A stretch of DNA of 64,000 bases from Negativicutes bacterium (GCA_031292035.1 JARLHX010000125.1:1-64000); one strand, 5' to 3'; counted from the first letter of the stretch, positions 8,327-17,634 are shown. The notes: a model not told the origin generated them from the sequence alone. Numbers and translations: made by a program.

Positions 8327-10024
8327 GTGAACACGGAGTATATGATCATCGATAATCTGCCGGTGGAAATCGCCGGCGAAAAAAATATTCTGGGTGTCAT
8401 CCGCAAGGCGGGAATTGAGCTTCCGACCTTTTGCTACTATTCGGAGCTGTCGGTATACGGCGCCTGCCGGATGTGTGTGGTGGAAGACAAACGGGGCGAC
8501 ATCCACGCTGCCTGCTCCACGCCGCCGAAGGCCGGCATGGAGGTTCGCACCAACACCCCCAGGCTCAGAAAATACCGGAAAATGATCCTGGAACTTTTTC
8601 TTGCCAACCATTGCCGCGATTGCACGACCTGCGAGAAGAACGGAAAATGCAAACTGCAGGAACTGACCCAGCGGTTCGGCATCAAGCAGGTCCGGTTTCA
8701 CAATACATCGGGTGAAGCCGACCTTGACACTTCATCGCTGGCCATTGTCCGCGACAAGAGCAAATGCATTCTCTGCGGCGACTGTGTACGGATGTGCGAT
8801 GAGGTACAAAACGTCGGTGCCATCGATTTTGCTTTCCGCGGGTCCAAGATGTGCGTCAGTCCGGCCTTTGACGAACCGATCGCCAATACCAACTGTGTCG
8901 GCTGCGGCCAGTGCGCCGCCGTTTGTCCCACCGGCGCGATTGTTGTCAGGAATGACACGGCAAAGCTCTGGCAGGACTTGAGCGACAAAGACGCCAAGGT
9001 GGTGGTGCAGATCGCCCCCGCTGTCCGGGTGGGCATCGGGAAAGAACTCGGTCTGGCCGAAGGGGAAAATGGGATGGGCCGGATGGTTGCCGCCCTACGG
9101 CGAATTGGCTTCGATGAGGTGTTCGACACCTCGACTGGTGCCGATCTCACAGTGTTGGAAGAGGCCGGAGAATTTTTGGGCCGGCTGGAAAAGGGTGAAA
9201 AGCTGCCGCTGCTCACCTCGTGCTGTCCGGCGTGGGTAAGATACGCCGAACTCAATTACCCTGAGCTGATGGCCAATATCTCAACCTGTCGGTCGCCGAT
9301 GCAGATGTTTGCCTCGGTGCTCAAGGAACATTATAAGCATTCCAACCGCCGGATCGTGGTGGTGGCTGTCATGCCCTGCACTGCTAAAAAGCAGGAAGCG
9401 GCCCGCGAAGAATTCGCCGAAAATGGCGTTCGGCAGGTGGACTATGTCATTACCACCCAGGAACTTGTTCAAATGATCAGAGAAGCCGGTATCGTCTTTT
9501 CAGAGATCGACCCGGAAACGGTGGATATGCCGTTTGGCGTGACCAGCGGTGCCGGAGTGATCTTCGGGGTGACCGGTGGAGTGACCGAGGCGGTGGTCAG
9601 GCGTCTTTCGGATGATAAATCGGTTGCTGCCTTGAGGGCCATTGCTTTTACCGGTGTCCGGGGTCTAGAGGGAGTGAAGGAAACCAGTATCGACTTCAAT
9701 GGCCGTGAAGTCAAAGTCGCCATTGTCAGCGGAATCAAAAATGCCGATACTCTTTTGAAAAGTATCCGAAGTGGCGAAAAACAATACGATTTTATTGAGG
9801 TGATGGCCTGTCCCGGTGGATGCATTGCCGGGGCCGGTCAGCCCGTCACTAATGGCGAAGGGAAAAAGCGCCGCAGCGCCGGGCTTTATGAAAGCGACCG
9901 GATGAGCAACATCAAGCGGTCGGAAGAAAATCCGGTGATTATGGCGCTGTATGGCGGACTGCTCAAGGGAAAAATTCATAAGCTTCTTCATGTAGATTAT
10001 CAGCAGAAAGTGGGAGCGGAATAA
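8327..10024 (+). CDS. hydA: [FeFe] hydrogenase catalytic subunit HydA
   Basis: 565 residues from GTG 8327 behind AAGGAGG. The N-terminal part carries a [2Fe-2S] domain (CYYSELSVYGACRMC), the His/Cys cluster HCRDCTTCEKNGKC and two [4Fe-4S] motifs (CILCGDCVRMC, CVGCGQCAAVC). The H-cluster motifs follow in order: TSCCPAW near residue 297 (L1), MPCTAKKQEA near 348 (L2) and MACPGGCIAGAGQ near 491 (L3). It makes or consumes H2 in the cytoplasm. It lacks the C-terminal [2Fe-2S] extension of the longer Thermotoga-type HydA; the separate small [2Fe-2S] gene downstream may stand in for it (inference). Confidence 0.96.
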   Translation: MNTEYMIIDNLPVEIAGEKNILGVIRKAGIELPTFCYYSELSVYGACRMCVVEDKRGDIHAACSTPPKAGMEVRTNTPRLRKYRKMILELFLANHCRDCTTCEKNGKCKLQELTQRFGIKQVRFHNTSGEADLDTSSLAIVRDKSKCILCGDCVRMCDEVQNVGAIDFAFRGSKMCVSPAFDEPIANTNCVGCGQCAAVCPTGAIVVRNDTAKLWQDLSDKDAKVVVQIAPAVRVGIGKELGLAEGENGMGRMVAALRRIGFDEVFDTSTGADLTVLEEAGEFLGRLEKGEKLPLLTSCCPAWVRYAELNYPELMANISTCRSPMQMFASVLKEHYKHSNRRIVVVAVMPCTAKKQEAAREEFAENGVRQVDYVITTQELVQMIREAGIVFSEIDPETVDMPFGVTSGAGVIFGVTGGVTEAVVRRLSDDKSVAALRAIAFTGVRGLEGVKETSIDFNGREVKVAIVSGIKNADTLLKSIRSGEKQYDFIEVMACPGGCIAGAGQPVTNGEGKKRRSAGLYESDRMSNIKRSEENPVIMALYGGLLKGKIHKLLHVDYQQKVGAE

Positions 10025-10293
10025 TGAAAATCGAAGTATGCATCGGTAGCGCCTGCCATCTTAAGGGATCTTATAATGTGATCAACACTCTGCAGCAACT
10101 GATCGAAGAATACAGACTTTCTGATCAGGTCGAAGTAAACGCGGCTTTTTGCCTGGGCCGTTGTACCCAGGCGGTATCGGTGCGGGTGGATAATGGTGAA
10201 ATACACAGCGTGTCTGGCGCAACGGCGCGCGAGTTTTTTATCAGGCAGGTGCTGGAGCAACAAGGTGATACAAGAGAAGCATCCGGTATGTAA
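10024..10293 (+). CDS. Small thioredoxin-like [2Fe-2S] ferredoxin of the hyd operon
   Basis: 89 residues starting on the last base of the hydA stop (TAATG), so translationally coupled to it. It is a stand-alone NuoE C-terminal-type fold: CIGSACH near the N-terminus and FCLGRC in the middle give the four Cys of a [2Fe-2S] cluster. Such small genes often follow hydA in Clostridia and Negativicutes. It is probably a fourth subunit or electron carrier of the hydrogenase, replacing the [2Fe-2S] domain fused to HydA elsewhere. The last 10 or so residues look disordered. Confidence 0.85.
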   Translation: MKIEVCIGSACHLKGSYNVINTLQQLIEEYRLSDQVEVNAAFCLGRCTQAVSVRVDNGEIHSVSGATAREFFIRQVLEQQGDTREASGM

Positions 10294-10330
10294 ATGCGCG
10301 ATGGAATTTATCGATTGGATGGAAGATAAA

Positions 10331-10388
10331 AATAATGTCAGAGGGGGATGTCAGCCGATTGCGGCTGACATCCCCCTCTGACATTATT
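10331..10388. repeat. Perfect 27-bp stem hairpin, 4-base loop
   Basis: Bases 10331-10357 are exactly complemented by 10362-10388; the loop is ATTG. The stem contains GAGGGGGATGTCAGCCG. No T-run follows, so it is unlikely to be only an intrinsic terminator. The rest of the 383-base gap between the hyd operon and the iclR-type gene is AT-rich and shows no gene. Confidence 0.85.
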
Positions 10389-10677
10389 CGAAAGAAGAAG
10401 GGTCTGATGATAAAAAAGATGGCGTATTTCCTTGGTTTTATGCATTGTTTTTGGACAGTTGCAAAAATCAGGACAACCAAGAAAAAGAGGAATATTCTCA
10501 CTATTTTTTTAAATTCCAGGAGGATTTTTCCAAACGATAGAGAAAATGATAATTGCCCAATAAAATAGGGAAGGTTTCCCTTATAAAGGGAAGATGGTGG
10601 TAGCTGGATTTTTGTTACTAAAAAAGTAAGTGCTGAACAATGCTGCAGCACTTACTCGATTCAAAAGGCTATGGTTT

Positions 10678-11445
10678 CTATTGGGCGGTTTGCCAGCCGC
10701 AAGCTGACGAAACTTTCTCGGTCATTTGCCGCAGATGGTCAATTAATTCTTCCTTGCGTGAATTGAAGCGACTGAGAGGACCGGATACAGCCATCGCGGC
10801 AACAACGTCACCATAGCCGTTTCGGACAGGTGCAGCCAAGCATACCAGCCCTTCCTGCGCTTCCTGTTGATCTTCTGCAAAGCCAGTTTTGCGGATTTCA
10901 TTCAAACAGAGAATCAATTTTTCTTTCTCGACGATGGTGAATGGAGTGAGGGGGCGCAAGTCAACACCCTGAAGATATTTATTCAATTGCTGTGGGGGGA
11001 GAAAGGCCAGTAAAAGTTTTCCGGTGGCGGTGGCATAAGCAGGCCTTTTCAGTCCGATCAGGGCGGTGATATTCACGGGATTGCTACCGGTTATTTTGTC
11101 AACACAGGTAACTTCCCCTTGGCTATACAGCGTCAAAATGCTTGTCTCGCCAGTCTGCTGACTGAGTTCCTGCAAATAGGGACGACACTCTCTAATGACG
11201 TTGGTATTGCTCAGAATGCTGGCGCCCATTGTGACTATCTTCATGCCGGGCTTGTATTTCCCGGTGTTTGGATTCTGGACAACGAAACCTTTTGTTTCTA
11301 AGGTAATAAGCAGGCGATGCGCCGAACTGGTGGAGATGCCCAGGTGTTTGCTGATATCTGTTACGCCCAATTCGGTCTCGGTTGCTGCCATTATTTCTAA
11401 AACAGTAAGGGAGTTTTCCACGGACTGCAAAATCTGTTGGGCCAT
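10678..11445 (-). CDS. IclR-family transcriptional regulator
   Basis: 255 residues from the ATG at 11445, selected because AGGAGG precedes it; a longer in-frame ATG at 11478 has no such site. It has an N-terminal winged helix-turn-helix (VTDISKHLGISTSSAHRLL, about residues 29-47) and a C-terminal ligand-binding domain with the family signature RPAYATATGKLLLAF. It is transcribed divergently from the transporter-hydrolase-isomerase-transporter operon starting at 11669 and very probably controls it from the 220-base shared region. The ligand is likely the imported aromatic or carboxylic acid or its breakdown product. Confidence 0.9.
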   Translation of the reverse strand: MAQQILQSVENSLTVLEIMAATETELGVTDISKHLGISTSSAHRLLITLETKGFVVQNPNTGKYKPGMKIVTMGASILSNTNVIRECRPYLQELSQQTGETSILTLYSQGEVTCVDKITGSNPVNITALIGLKRPAYATATGKLLLAFLPPQQLNKYLQGVDLRPLTPFTIVEKEKLILCLNEIRKTGFAEDQQEAQEGLVCLAAPVRNGYGDVVAAMAVSGPLSRFNSRKEELIDHLRQMTEKVSSACGWQTAQ

Positions 11446-11668
11446 TGTTTTCCTCCTGAGAACATCGGTCTTTTGCAATACAGACTATTCGTTCCCAGCT
11501 CCCCAATTTCCTCCACAAGCCGGCAAAATCGGTGTTCTAGGCACAGTCAGTATTTGAGGAGCGGGGTTTTGCATACAAGGAGGCATAGGATGCGCAATAA
11601 GTGCTAACGCCAACCTCGCAAGCCAAAGCCTAAGAGTTGAAACAATTAGCAAATGAGAAGGAGCAAAA

Positions 11669-12994
11669 ATGGAAAAAAAAGTATTATCATTATGGACTAG
11701 TAAGCGGTTCTATATTGTTTTGCTGCTATTTTTTAACATTATTATCAATTACATCGACAGAGTGAGTGTAGGGGTTGCAGCCCCGGTAATGAGTAAGGAG
11801 TTTGGCTGGGACCCTGCCCAAATGGGGTGGATTTTCGGAGCTTTCGGGTGGGCCTATGTTCTTTGCCTCATACCGAGCGGATGGCTGGCAGATCGTCTCG
11901 GTACGCGCAAAGTTAGCATGCTTGCAATTACCGTGTGGTCGATGGCAGTTGCCAGTACAGGGGCCGTCTTTAATTTTGGCAGTATGGTGGCCGCCAGAAT
12001 GGCGCTTGGCGCCGGTGAAGCTGCTTCTTATCCGAATGCCGGGAAGGTAATTCGTAATTGGGTTCCCGCCAAGGAGCGGGGGGTTGCCACAGCAATATGG
12101 AATAATGGCAGTTTCGTCGGCCCGGCGATCGCCGCCCCTTTTATCGCCTGGCTGATTATCAATTTTGGTTGGCGGTGGTCATTTTTAATATTAGGTTCGC
12201 TGGGGATTATCTGGCTTGTTTTCTGGGTCAAGTGGTACCGAGAGCCGGAGCAATGTGAATGGTTGTCTGAAGAAGAAAAGCAGTATATTATTGCCAACCG
12301 TGATGGAGAAGCTTCTCAGGACCGAGTTGTCAATCAACCGCTAAAAATTCGTAGCGTCATTGGGCAAGTACTTTGTCAAAAAACATATTGGGGCTTGGCG
12401 CTTGCATTGGGAACAGTTGCCTACTCCCATTACTTACTGCTGATGTGGCTGCCGACTTATTTGACCCAGGCAAGAGGCATGACCCTGATGGATGCCTCGC
12501 TATACAGTTCCGTTCCGTTTATCGTTTCCGCAATTTTAGGAATCATGATTGGTCGCTTGAGTGATCGACTTTTAACGCCGGAAAATATTCGGCGCGGTAA
12601 AAGGAAGCAGATGCTGATTACCTTTATATTGATGGCCAGCATTATTTTGCTGACTAACGTCGTGAATAACGAATGGGTCGTTCTTGCCATTTTATCGATC
12701 GCATTAGCAAGTCTGTCGACAGGTCTGACACTGACATTTGCTCTTGTCAATGATTTGGTCATTGAACCGCGCATGGCTGCCACTGTTTTAGGCATGGTGC
12801 TGTTTTGTTCAAACACCTGCGGCATGTTGTCGTCAATTATTACAGGTTATATTGTCAAAGCCAGTGGGTTTAACACGGCTTTTTATGTAGCCGGGGCCCT
12901 TTTGATAGTGGGGGCAGTGATATCCTACACCTTTGTCGGACAGCCGATTGTTTATCAATCGAGTGAACCGCACAATGCGGATGTGGCGCAATAA
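11669..12994 (+). CDS. MFS transporter, ACS type
   Basis: 441 residues, about 12 helices, with helix-1 motif NYIDRVSVGVAAPVMSKEFGWDPAQMGW and the loop GWLADRLGTRK. This is the sugar-acid/aromatic-acid branch of the ACS family. It is first in the operon opposite the IclR regulator and strongly resembles the last gene of that operon at 14701 (same NYIDRV and EFGWDPA segments), so the pair looks like a duplication flanking two enzymes. AAGGAG lies 6 bases before ATG. It probably imports the substrate of the adjacent amidohydrolase. Confidence 0.87.
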   Translation: MEKKVLSLWTSKRFYIVLLLFFNIIINYIDRVSVGVAAPVMSKEFGWDPAQMGWIFGAFGWAYVLCLIPSGWLADRLGTRKVSMLAITVWSMAVASTGAVFNFGSMVAARMALGAGEAASYPNAGKVIRNWVPAKERGVATAIWNNGSFVGPAIAAPFIAWLIINFGWRWSFLILGSLGIIWLVFWVKWYREPEQCEWLSEEEKQYIIANRDGEASQDRVVNQPLKIRSVIGQVLCQKTYWGLALALGTVAYSHYLLLMWLPTYLTQARGMTLMDASLYSSVPFIVSAILGIMIGRLSDRLLTPENIRRGKRKQMLITFILMASIILLTNVVNNEWVVLAILSIALASLSTGLTLTFALVNDLVIEPRMAATVLGMVLFCSNTCGMLSSIITGYIVKASGFNTAFYVAGALLIVGAVISYTFVGQPIVYQSSEPHNADVAQ

Positions 12995-13060
12995 AATAAT
13001 GATTAGGCTCTCGGAGCATGCTTCAGGAGCGGTCAGCAATAATGTGAGGAGGTTACTATT

Positions 13061-13912
13061 ATGAAACCCTGTCCAGGCCCCAATCCCAATCCCCAAAAAC
13101 CCCAATTCAAGGCTCCGCCGGGAGCGACCGATTCCCACTTTCATATCCTCGGCCCGGCCACCCGCTATCCCTATGTGGGAGAACGCGAATACACACCGCC
13201 AGATGCCTTGCCTGCCGCCTGCCGCCATCTGTTTGACACCATCGGCATCACCCGGGCGGTGCTGATCCAACCCAGTGTTTATGGTGAGGACAACAGCTGC
13301 ATGGTGGAGGCGGCAGCCCAGCTTGGTATGCCCACCCGCATGATTGTAGTCGTCCCGTTCGACACACCGGAAAAAGAGCTGGTGCGGCTGCATGAAGCCG
13401 GGGCGCGCGGCGTCCGCTTTATCCTCGCGCATGTTGGCGGCTTGCCGCTGACCGATCTGGAACGGTTCTCGGCCCGCATCAAGGATATGGGCTGGCACAT
13501 CCAGCTGCTGCTGCGGCCCAACCATCTCCTTGAGCTGGAATCGCGCCTTGCCAAGCTCCCTACCGATTTCGTCATTGACCATGTGGGCTTTGTCCGGCCG
13601 TCCGAAGGGCTCCAGCAGCCGGCGTTTCAAGCGCTGCTTCGTTTGATTCGAACTGGGCGTTGCTGGATCAAGTTTACTGCCGGTTATCGTTTTTCGGCAG
13701 AGGCGCCTCCCTACCGCGATGTGCTTCCGTTTGCCAAGGCCCTGATTGAAGAGCGTCCCGACCGGCTTCTTTGGGGCAGCGACTGGCCGCATGTCATGTT
13801 CAAAATAGCTGATACAACCCAGCTTTTTGATCTGTTGCTTGATTGGGCGCCAGACGAAAAAATCAGGACAAAGATCCTAGTTGATAATCCGGCGGCGCTT
13901 TTCGGGTTTTAA
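13061..13912 (+). CDS. Cytoplasmic amidohydrolase (PF04909), LigI / galactarolactone isomerase-like
   Basis: 283 residues without a signal peptide. A TIM-barrel amidohydrolase: TDSHFHILGP near residues 23-32, the LIQPSVYGEDN segment, IDHVGF and LLWGSDWPHV with the catalytic-type Asp at about residue 241. Known relatives open 2-pyrone-4,6-dicarboxylate or interconvert aldarolactones. Flanked by an ACS transporter and a maleate-isomerase-type enzyme, it likely hydrolyses or isomerises a lactone on the way to a dicarboxylate. It shares most of its motifs with the Tat-exported enzyme at 3088. AGGAGG precedes ATG. Confidence 0.85.
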   Translation: MKPCPGPNPNPQKPQFKAPPGATDSHFHILGPATRYPYVGEREYTPPDALPAACRHLFDTIGITRAVLIQPSVYGEDNSCMVEAAAQLGMPTRMIVVVPFDTPEKELVRLHEAGARGVRFILAHVGGLPLTDLERFSARIKDMGWHIQLLLRPNHLLELESRLAKLPTDFVIDHVGFVRPSEGLQQPAFQALLRLIRTGRCWIKFTAGYRFSAEAPPYRDVLPFAKALIEERPDRLLWGSDWPHVMFKIADTTQLFDLLLDWAPDEKIRTKILVDNPAALFGF

Positions 13913-13947
13913 GTATAAATTTCGCCGATAAATCTGAGGAGGTACTT

Positions 13948-14652
13948 ATGGCTACCTGGGAACGGAAATTGGGACTGATCGTCCCCTCCTGGAACACGGT
14001 CAACGAATATGAGGTCCAGCGTGCGGTAGTGCCGGCGATGTCGCTGCACACGATGCGTATTCCGCATACCGCCGACACCGAAGAAAAATTGATGTGGATG
14101 GGCACACAGGTGCCTGCCGCGGCACAGCTTTTGGCCCACGCCAAAGTGGAGGTCATTTGTTATGGCTGCGCCGCCGGCGGGTTTATCAAGGGGCCGAAAT
14201 ACGATCAGCAGGTGATCACTGACATCATGGAAGCTACCGGCATCCCCGGTGTGACGTCAGCGGCGGCGACCGCCGCTGCGCTGCGGAGCCTGGGTGTCGA
14301 GCGGGTCAGTATCGCGTCACCTTACGAGCCGTGGTTGAACGAGAAACTCAAGCAGTACCTGGAGGTTTGCGGCTTTGAGGTACTGGCCATGCAGGGCCTT
14401 GGCACCCAAGCCCACGCCAGCTTCACCCCCGAACAGAACGCAGCCCTGGCGGCAGAAGTGGATCGCCCCAGAACGCAGGCCATCTTTATCAGCTGTTCTA
14501 ACTTCCGCACGCTTGAGATCATTGAACCGCTGGAACAGAAACTGGGTAAACCAGTAGTTACCAGCAACATGGTCTCGTTGTGGCAAATGCTTCGTACCAT
14601 CGGCGATCACCGGGAATTGCCCGGGGCGGGACGGTTGTTCCGCGAGGCATAA
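13948..14652 (+). CDS. Asp/Glu racemase superfamily enzyme (maleate isomerase / arylmalonate decarboxylase type)
   Basis: 234 residues. It has the two-domain racemase-superfamily pattern with a Cys in each half: ICYGCAAGGF near residues 69-78 and FISCSNFRT near 177-185, together with the N-terminal GLIVPSWNTVNEYE segment typical of maleate cis-trans isomerases. Such enzymes move a proton or a double bond next to a carboxylate without any cofactor. Downstream of a lactonase-type enzyme, isomerisation of an unsaturated dicarboxylate is the natural guess; arylmalonate-type decarboxylation is the alternative. GAGGAGG precedes ATG. Confidence 0.82.
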   Translation: MATWERKLGLIVPSWNTVNEYEVQRAVVPAMSLHTMRIPHTADTEEKLMWMGTQVPAAAQLLAHAKVEVICYGCAAGGFIKGPKYDQQVITDIMEATGIPGVTSAAATAAALRSLGVERVSIASPYEPWLNEKLKQYLEVCGFEVLAMQGLGTQAHASFTPEQNAALAAEVDRPRTQAIFISCSNFRTLEIIEPLEQKLGKPVVTSNMVSLWQMLRTIGDHRELPGAGRLFREA

Positions 14653-14700
14653 AAAGAATAGAGCGCGTATCCCTATTAATTAATTGAAGGGAGATTTTGC

Positions 14701-16059
14701 ATGAACACGCCGTCAAATGAACAACAGGCCGATCTGGCAAATCCGTCCCCAAACCACGGTGTATCATCATTACTCAAAAGCAAACGATTTTATGTTGTAA
14801 TGCTTCTGTTTACTGCCCAAATCATCAACTATATCGACCGAGTCAACCTCTCTGTTGCTGCCCCCCTCATCTCGAAGGAGTTTGGCTGGGACCCGGCAAC
14901 AATGGGACTCATTTTCTCATCTTTCCTGTGGACATATGTGGTCTGCCTGGTTCCTGCAGGCTGGCTGACTGACGTAATCGGCGCCCGGAAGCTGAATGCT
15001 TGGGCGATATCAATCTGGTCGACCGCCGCGATGCTCACAGGAACGATTACCGGTATTTCCACCATGCTGGCCGCCAGGCTGGCTCTGGGAGTGGGTGAAG
15101 CTGCGACCAACCCGTCCGGAGGCAAGGTCATTCGGGACTGGTTTCCGGTTAAGGAGCGGGGGCTGGTAACCAGTATCTTTCAGTGCGGCACTCTTGCCGG
15201 ACCAGCGATAGGGATGCCCTTCGTCGCGTGGCTGGTGGTTACCAGTGGGTGGCGGATGTCTTTCGTCATCTCCGGAGCCCTTGGTTTTATCTGGCTGATT
15301 TTTTGGCTGAAGTATTTTCGCAACCCAAAGGAATGTTCTTGGCTGCCGCAGGAAGAACGTACCTACATCCTGGAGAACAACGCCAGTCTCACCGGACCTG
15401 CCGCTGCTCCCCAACACACTCCTGTCAAGGGCATTGGCACCGTGGGGAGGCTCCTTGCACAAAAAACGATGTGGGGATTGGCTCTCGCCCAGGGCTGCAT
15501 CATCTATACCCTGTACCTCTTTTTGACCTGGCTGCCTAGTTATTTAGTACAGGCCAAAAATTTCACCCTGATGAAGGCCGGTGTTTTTAGCACTCTCCCC
15601 TATGTAATCGCCGTTATTTTAGGTATCTTCTTCGGCCGACTGAGTGATAAAATTCTTACCCCGGAAAATGTTGCCCAAGGCAAGCGCCGCCAGATGGTGA
15701 TTATCTTCATGTTGATGTCCAGCGTGGTCCTATTCACTGCCCTGCTGGACAACGAATTCGCCATCCTGATGCTTATTTCACTGTCTTTGTCCTCCATTGC
15801 CAGCGCCCTCAGCCTGAATGTCGCGCTGACCAACGACATGATCAAAGACCCGGCGATCGCCGGAACGGCTTTTGGCATCCTCATTCTCGGCGGCAATAGC
15901 TTTGGCTTGATTGCGCCGATTTTGACCGGCTATATCGTCAAATCCACCGGCAGTTTTAACAGCGCTTTTTTCCTGGCTGGCGCAATCTTGATTATCGGCG
16001 CCTTCATTTCGTTCAGCTTCACCCGCAAGCCGATTACACTGCATAAAGAAGCGGCTTAA
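14701..16059 (+). CDS. MFS transporter, ACS type
   Basis: 452 residues, about 12 helices, preceded by a polar N-terminal tail of roughly 25 residues. The NYIDRVNLSVAAPLISKEFGWDPATMG and GWLTDVIGARK segments place it in the same subgroup as the carrier at 11669. It closes the IclR-divergent operon and is followed by a strong hairpin terminator. Two near-paralogous carriers in one operon could serve uptake and product export, or two related substrates. AAGGGAG lies 8 bases before ATG. Confidence 0.87.
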   Translation: MNTPSNEQQADLANPSPNHGVSSLLKSKRFYVVMLLFTAQIINYIDRVNLSVAAPLISKEFGWDPATMGLIFSSFLWTYVVCLVPAGWLTDVIGARKLNAWAISIWSTAAMLTGTITGISTMLAARLALGVGEAATNPSGGKVIRDWFPVKERGLVTSIFQCGTLAGPAIGMPFVAWLVVTSGWRMSFVISGALGFIWLIFWLKYFRNPKECSWLPQEERTYILENNASLTGPAAAPQHTPVKGIGTVGRLLAQKTMWGLALAQGCIIYTLYLFLTWLPSYLVQAKNFTLMKAGVFSTLPYVIAVILGIFFGRLSDKILTPENVAQGKRRQMVIIFMLMSSVVLFTALLDNEFAILMLISLSLSSIASALSLNVALTNDMIKDPAIAGTAFGILILGGNSFGLIAPILTGYIVKSTGSFNSAFFLAGAILIIGAFISFSFTRKPITLHKEAA

Positions 16060-16098
16060 CTTCTGCGCAAGAAAAGAGCACGATAACCCCATATCGAC

Positions 16099-16133
16099 TA
16101 GGAGGCGCCCGTCACGGCGCCTCCTATTTGTTT
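16099..16133 (+). terminator. Intrinsic terminator of the MFS/amidohydrolase operon
   Basis: TAGGAGGCGCC (16099-16109) pairs with GGCGCCTCCTA (16116-16126), followed by TTTGTTT. Confidence 0.85.
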
Positions 16134-16667
16134 CGGCTCGCGTCACCATCTGGTGCCAGGTACCCGCGTATAATCCTGATGGCTTTGGAGATAATAGAGG
16201 GACTCAGAGCCGGATAAGGCGGTTCAAAGGATCTGCGAGGGATTGGCAATGAAAAACCGGCTGAAGCAACCTTGTTTTATCACACAAATCGACGCTGCCT
16301 GCCGAACGATTCATATTGATACTGGCGAGGTGGGGGCACGCAGCATGCTGGTATTTGTCGTGAATACTGAAGGGACTTTATTTGTTTTGTCATAGTGTGG
16401 TGCCGGCCGACCCACAGTGTGTGGCCTGTCTAGATCCGGCTCGCGATTATATGCCGTCTGATGTGGCAGTGGCCGGTGGCGGGGTGGGTTGCCACATCGA
16501 AAAAACCTCCAGAAATTCATCTGGGGGTTTTGTTTGTCGGGTCAGATAGGGGAGATAATCCCGGCAGAATGCCTTTTTTGCAGCAGGGAGTTATGATATG
16601 ATGGTTTTATGCCGGTGGACGTAGAATTGACCGGCAGTTTTTTGCAAGAGAGATAGGATAGGTACAG
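16134..16667. other. 530-base interval with two hairpins, no gene supported
   Basis: No open frame here looks coding. ATGTGGCA (16461-16468) pairs with TGCCACAT (16490-16497), and a 12-bp stem, 16502-16513 with 16520-16531 (one G-T pair), is followed by GTTTGTC and resembles a terminator. The two adjacent hairpins upstream of a transporter gene could be a structured leader or the end of a small RNA; no known riboswitch class was recognised. Confidence 0.4.
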
Positions 16668-17627
16668 GTGGCTGTTTTGACCAAGAAATATACTGACAGA
16701 TATATCTTTGCGCTGCTTTCTCTGGTGGTAACCCTGTGGGGCGTCAATGTCGTGATGATCAAATATCTCACCACTTTTTATCCACCGCTGGCACTGGCGC
16801 CGATCAGGCTTTTTCTGGCGACTTGCCTATTGTTGCCGGCGGTTCTCAGAAAATACGGCTATGTCAGACCACCCCGCGCTGCCTGGCTGCCAATCGCAGG
16901 GGTTGCGGCGTGTTCCATTTTTTTTCACCAGATTACCCTGACCTGGGGTGTGACGGAGACCAGTGCCACCCATGCGGTACTTATCCTGGGGCTGAGTCCG
17001 CTATTGACAGCGCTGCTGGCCAGCTATCTGGTAAGAGAACGGTTGACAGGACCAAAGCTCGTCGGGGTTATTCTGGGATTTGGAGGAGTGGTTTTGGTGG
17101 TGCACGGCAAAGCTGCCGGTGCCGCCAGTTTGGTTGGGGATGCTGTGATGGTAGTCTCTATGCTGATGTTTGTCATCGGATCGCTGTTTGTAAAAAAGAG
17201 TACGGAGTTGGTATCTCCGCTTTTGGTTACTGCCTATAGTCATGTTCTTGGCTCAGCCGGACTGCTGGTCCTCGGTTTTTTTGTCAATCCAGTCTGGTGT
17301 TATGACGGAGCTGGTGGGCTATGGCCGATGCTGGTACTGCTTTTTTCCAGCTTTGTCAATACGGCGTTGGGTGCACTTTGGTGGAATACCGGCATTCAGC
17401 AGATTGGGGCATCAACAACAGCAATATTTCAAAATGGTGTGTCGGTCGTAGGGGTGTTCGCGTCGGCGATGTTTTTGCATGAAGAGATCGGCCTGGTGCA
17501 TATTGCCGCCTTGGTGTTGGTGTTTCTGGGAGTCAGTCTCGGCACCGGGGTGCTAAATGTCGACAGACCGTTTGGAGCGATGTTCGACCGACAACAACCG
17601 AAAGAAGACGAAGCAGGAAAAAGCTAA
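16668..17627 (+). CDS. EamA/DMT-family transporter (full length)
   Basis: 319 residues from GTG 16668 (the ribosome site is weak, so the exact start is unsure). Ten hydrophobic helices form two EamA repeats, with the first repeat opening VVTLWGVNVVMIKYL and the end of the second reading HEEIGLVHIAALVLVFLGV. Members of the drug/metabolite transporter superfamily usually export amino acids or metabolites through the inner membrane. It is a single-gene unit with its own terminator; substrate cannot be inferred from the neighbours. Confidence 0.85.
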   Translation: MAVLTKKYTDRYIFALLSLVVTLWGVNVVMIKYLTTFYPPLALAPIRLFLATCLLLPAVLRKYGYVRPPRAAWLPIAGVAACSIFFHQITLTWGVTETSATHAVLILGLSPLLTALLASYLVRERLTGPKLVGVILGFGGVVLVVHGKAAGAASLVGDAVMVVSMLMFVIGSLFVKKSTELVSPLLVTAYSHVLGSAGLLVLGFFVNPVWCYDGAGGLWPMLVLLFSSFVNTALGALWWNTGIQQIGASTTAIFQNGVSVVGVFASAMFLHEEIGLVHIAALVLVFLGVSLGTGVLNVDRPFGAMFDRQQPKEDEAGKS

Positions 17628-17634
17628 GACGCAC

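Noticed and set aside
12833..13792. 319-residue minus-strand frame over the MFS end and amidohydrolase
   Set aside because: Shadow of two well-supported genes; no recognisable motifs and no ribosome site.
16311..16520. 69-residue minus-strand frame in the hairpin region
   Set aside because: No ribosome site or family, and it overlaps both hairpins.
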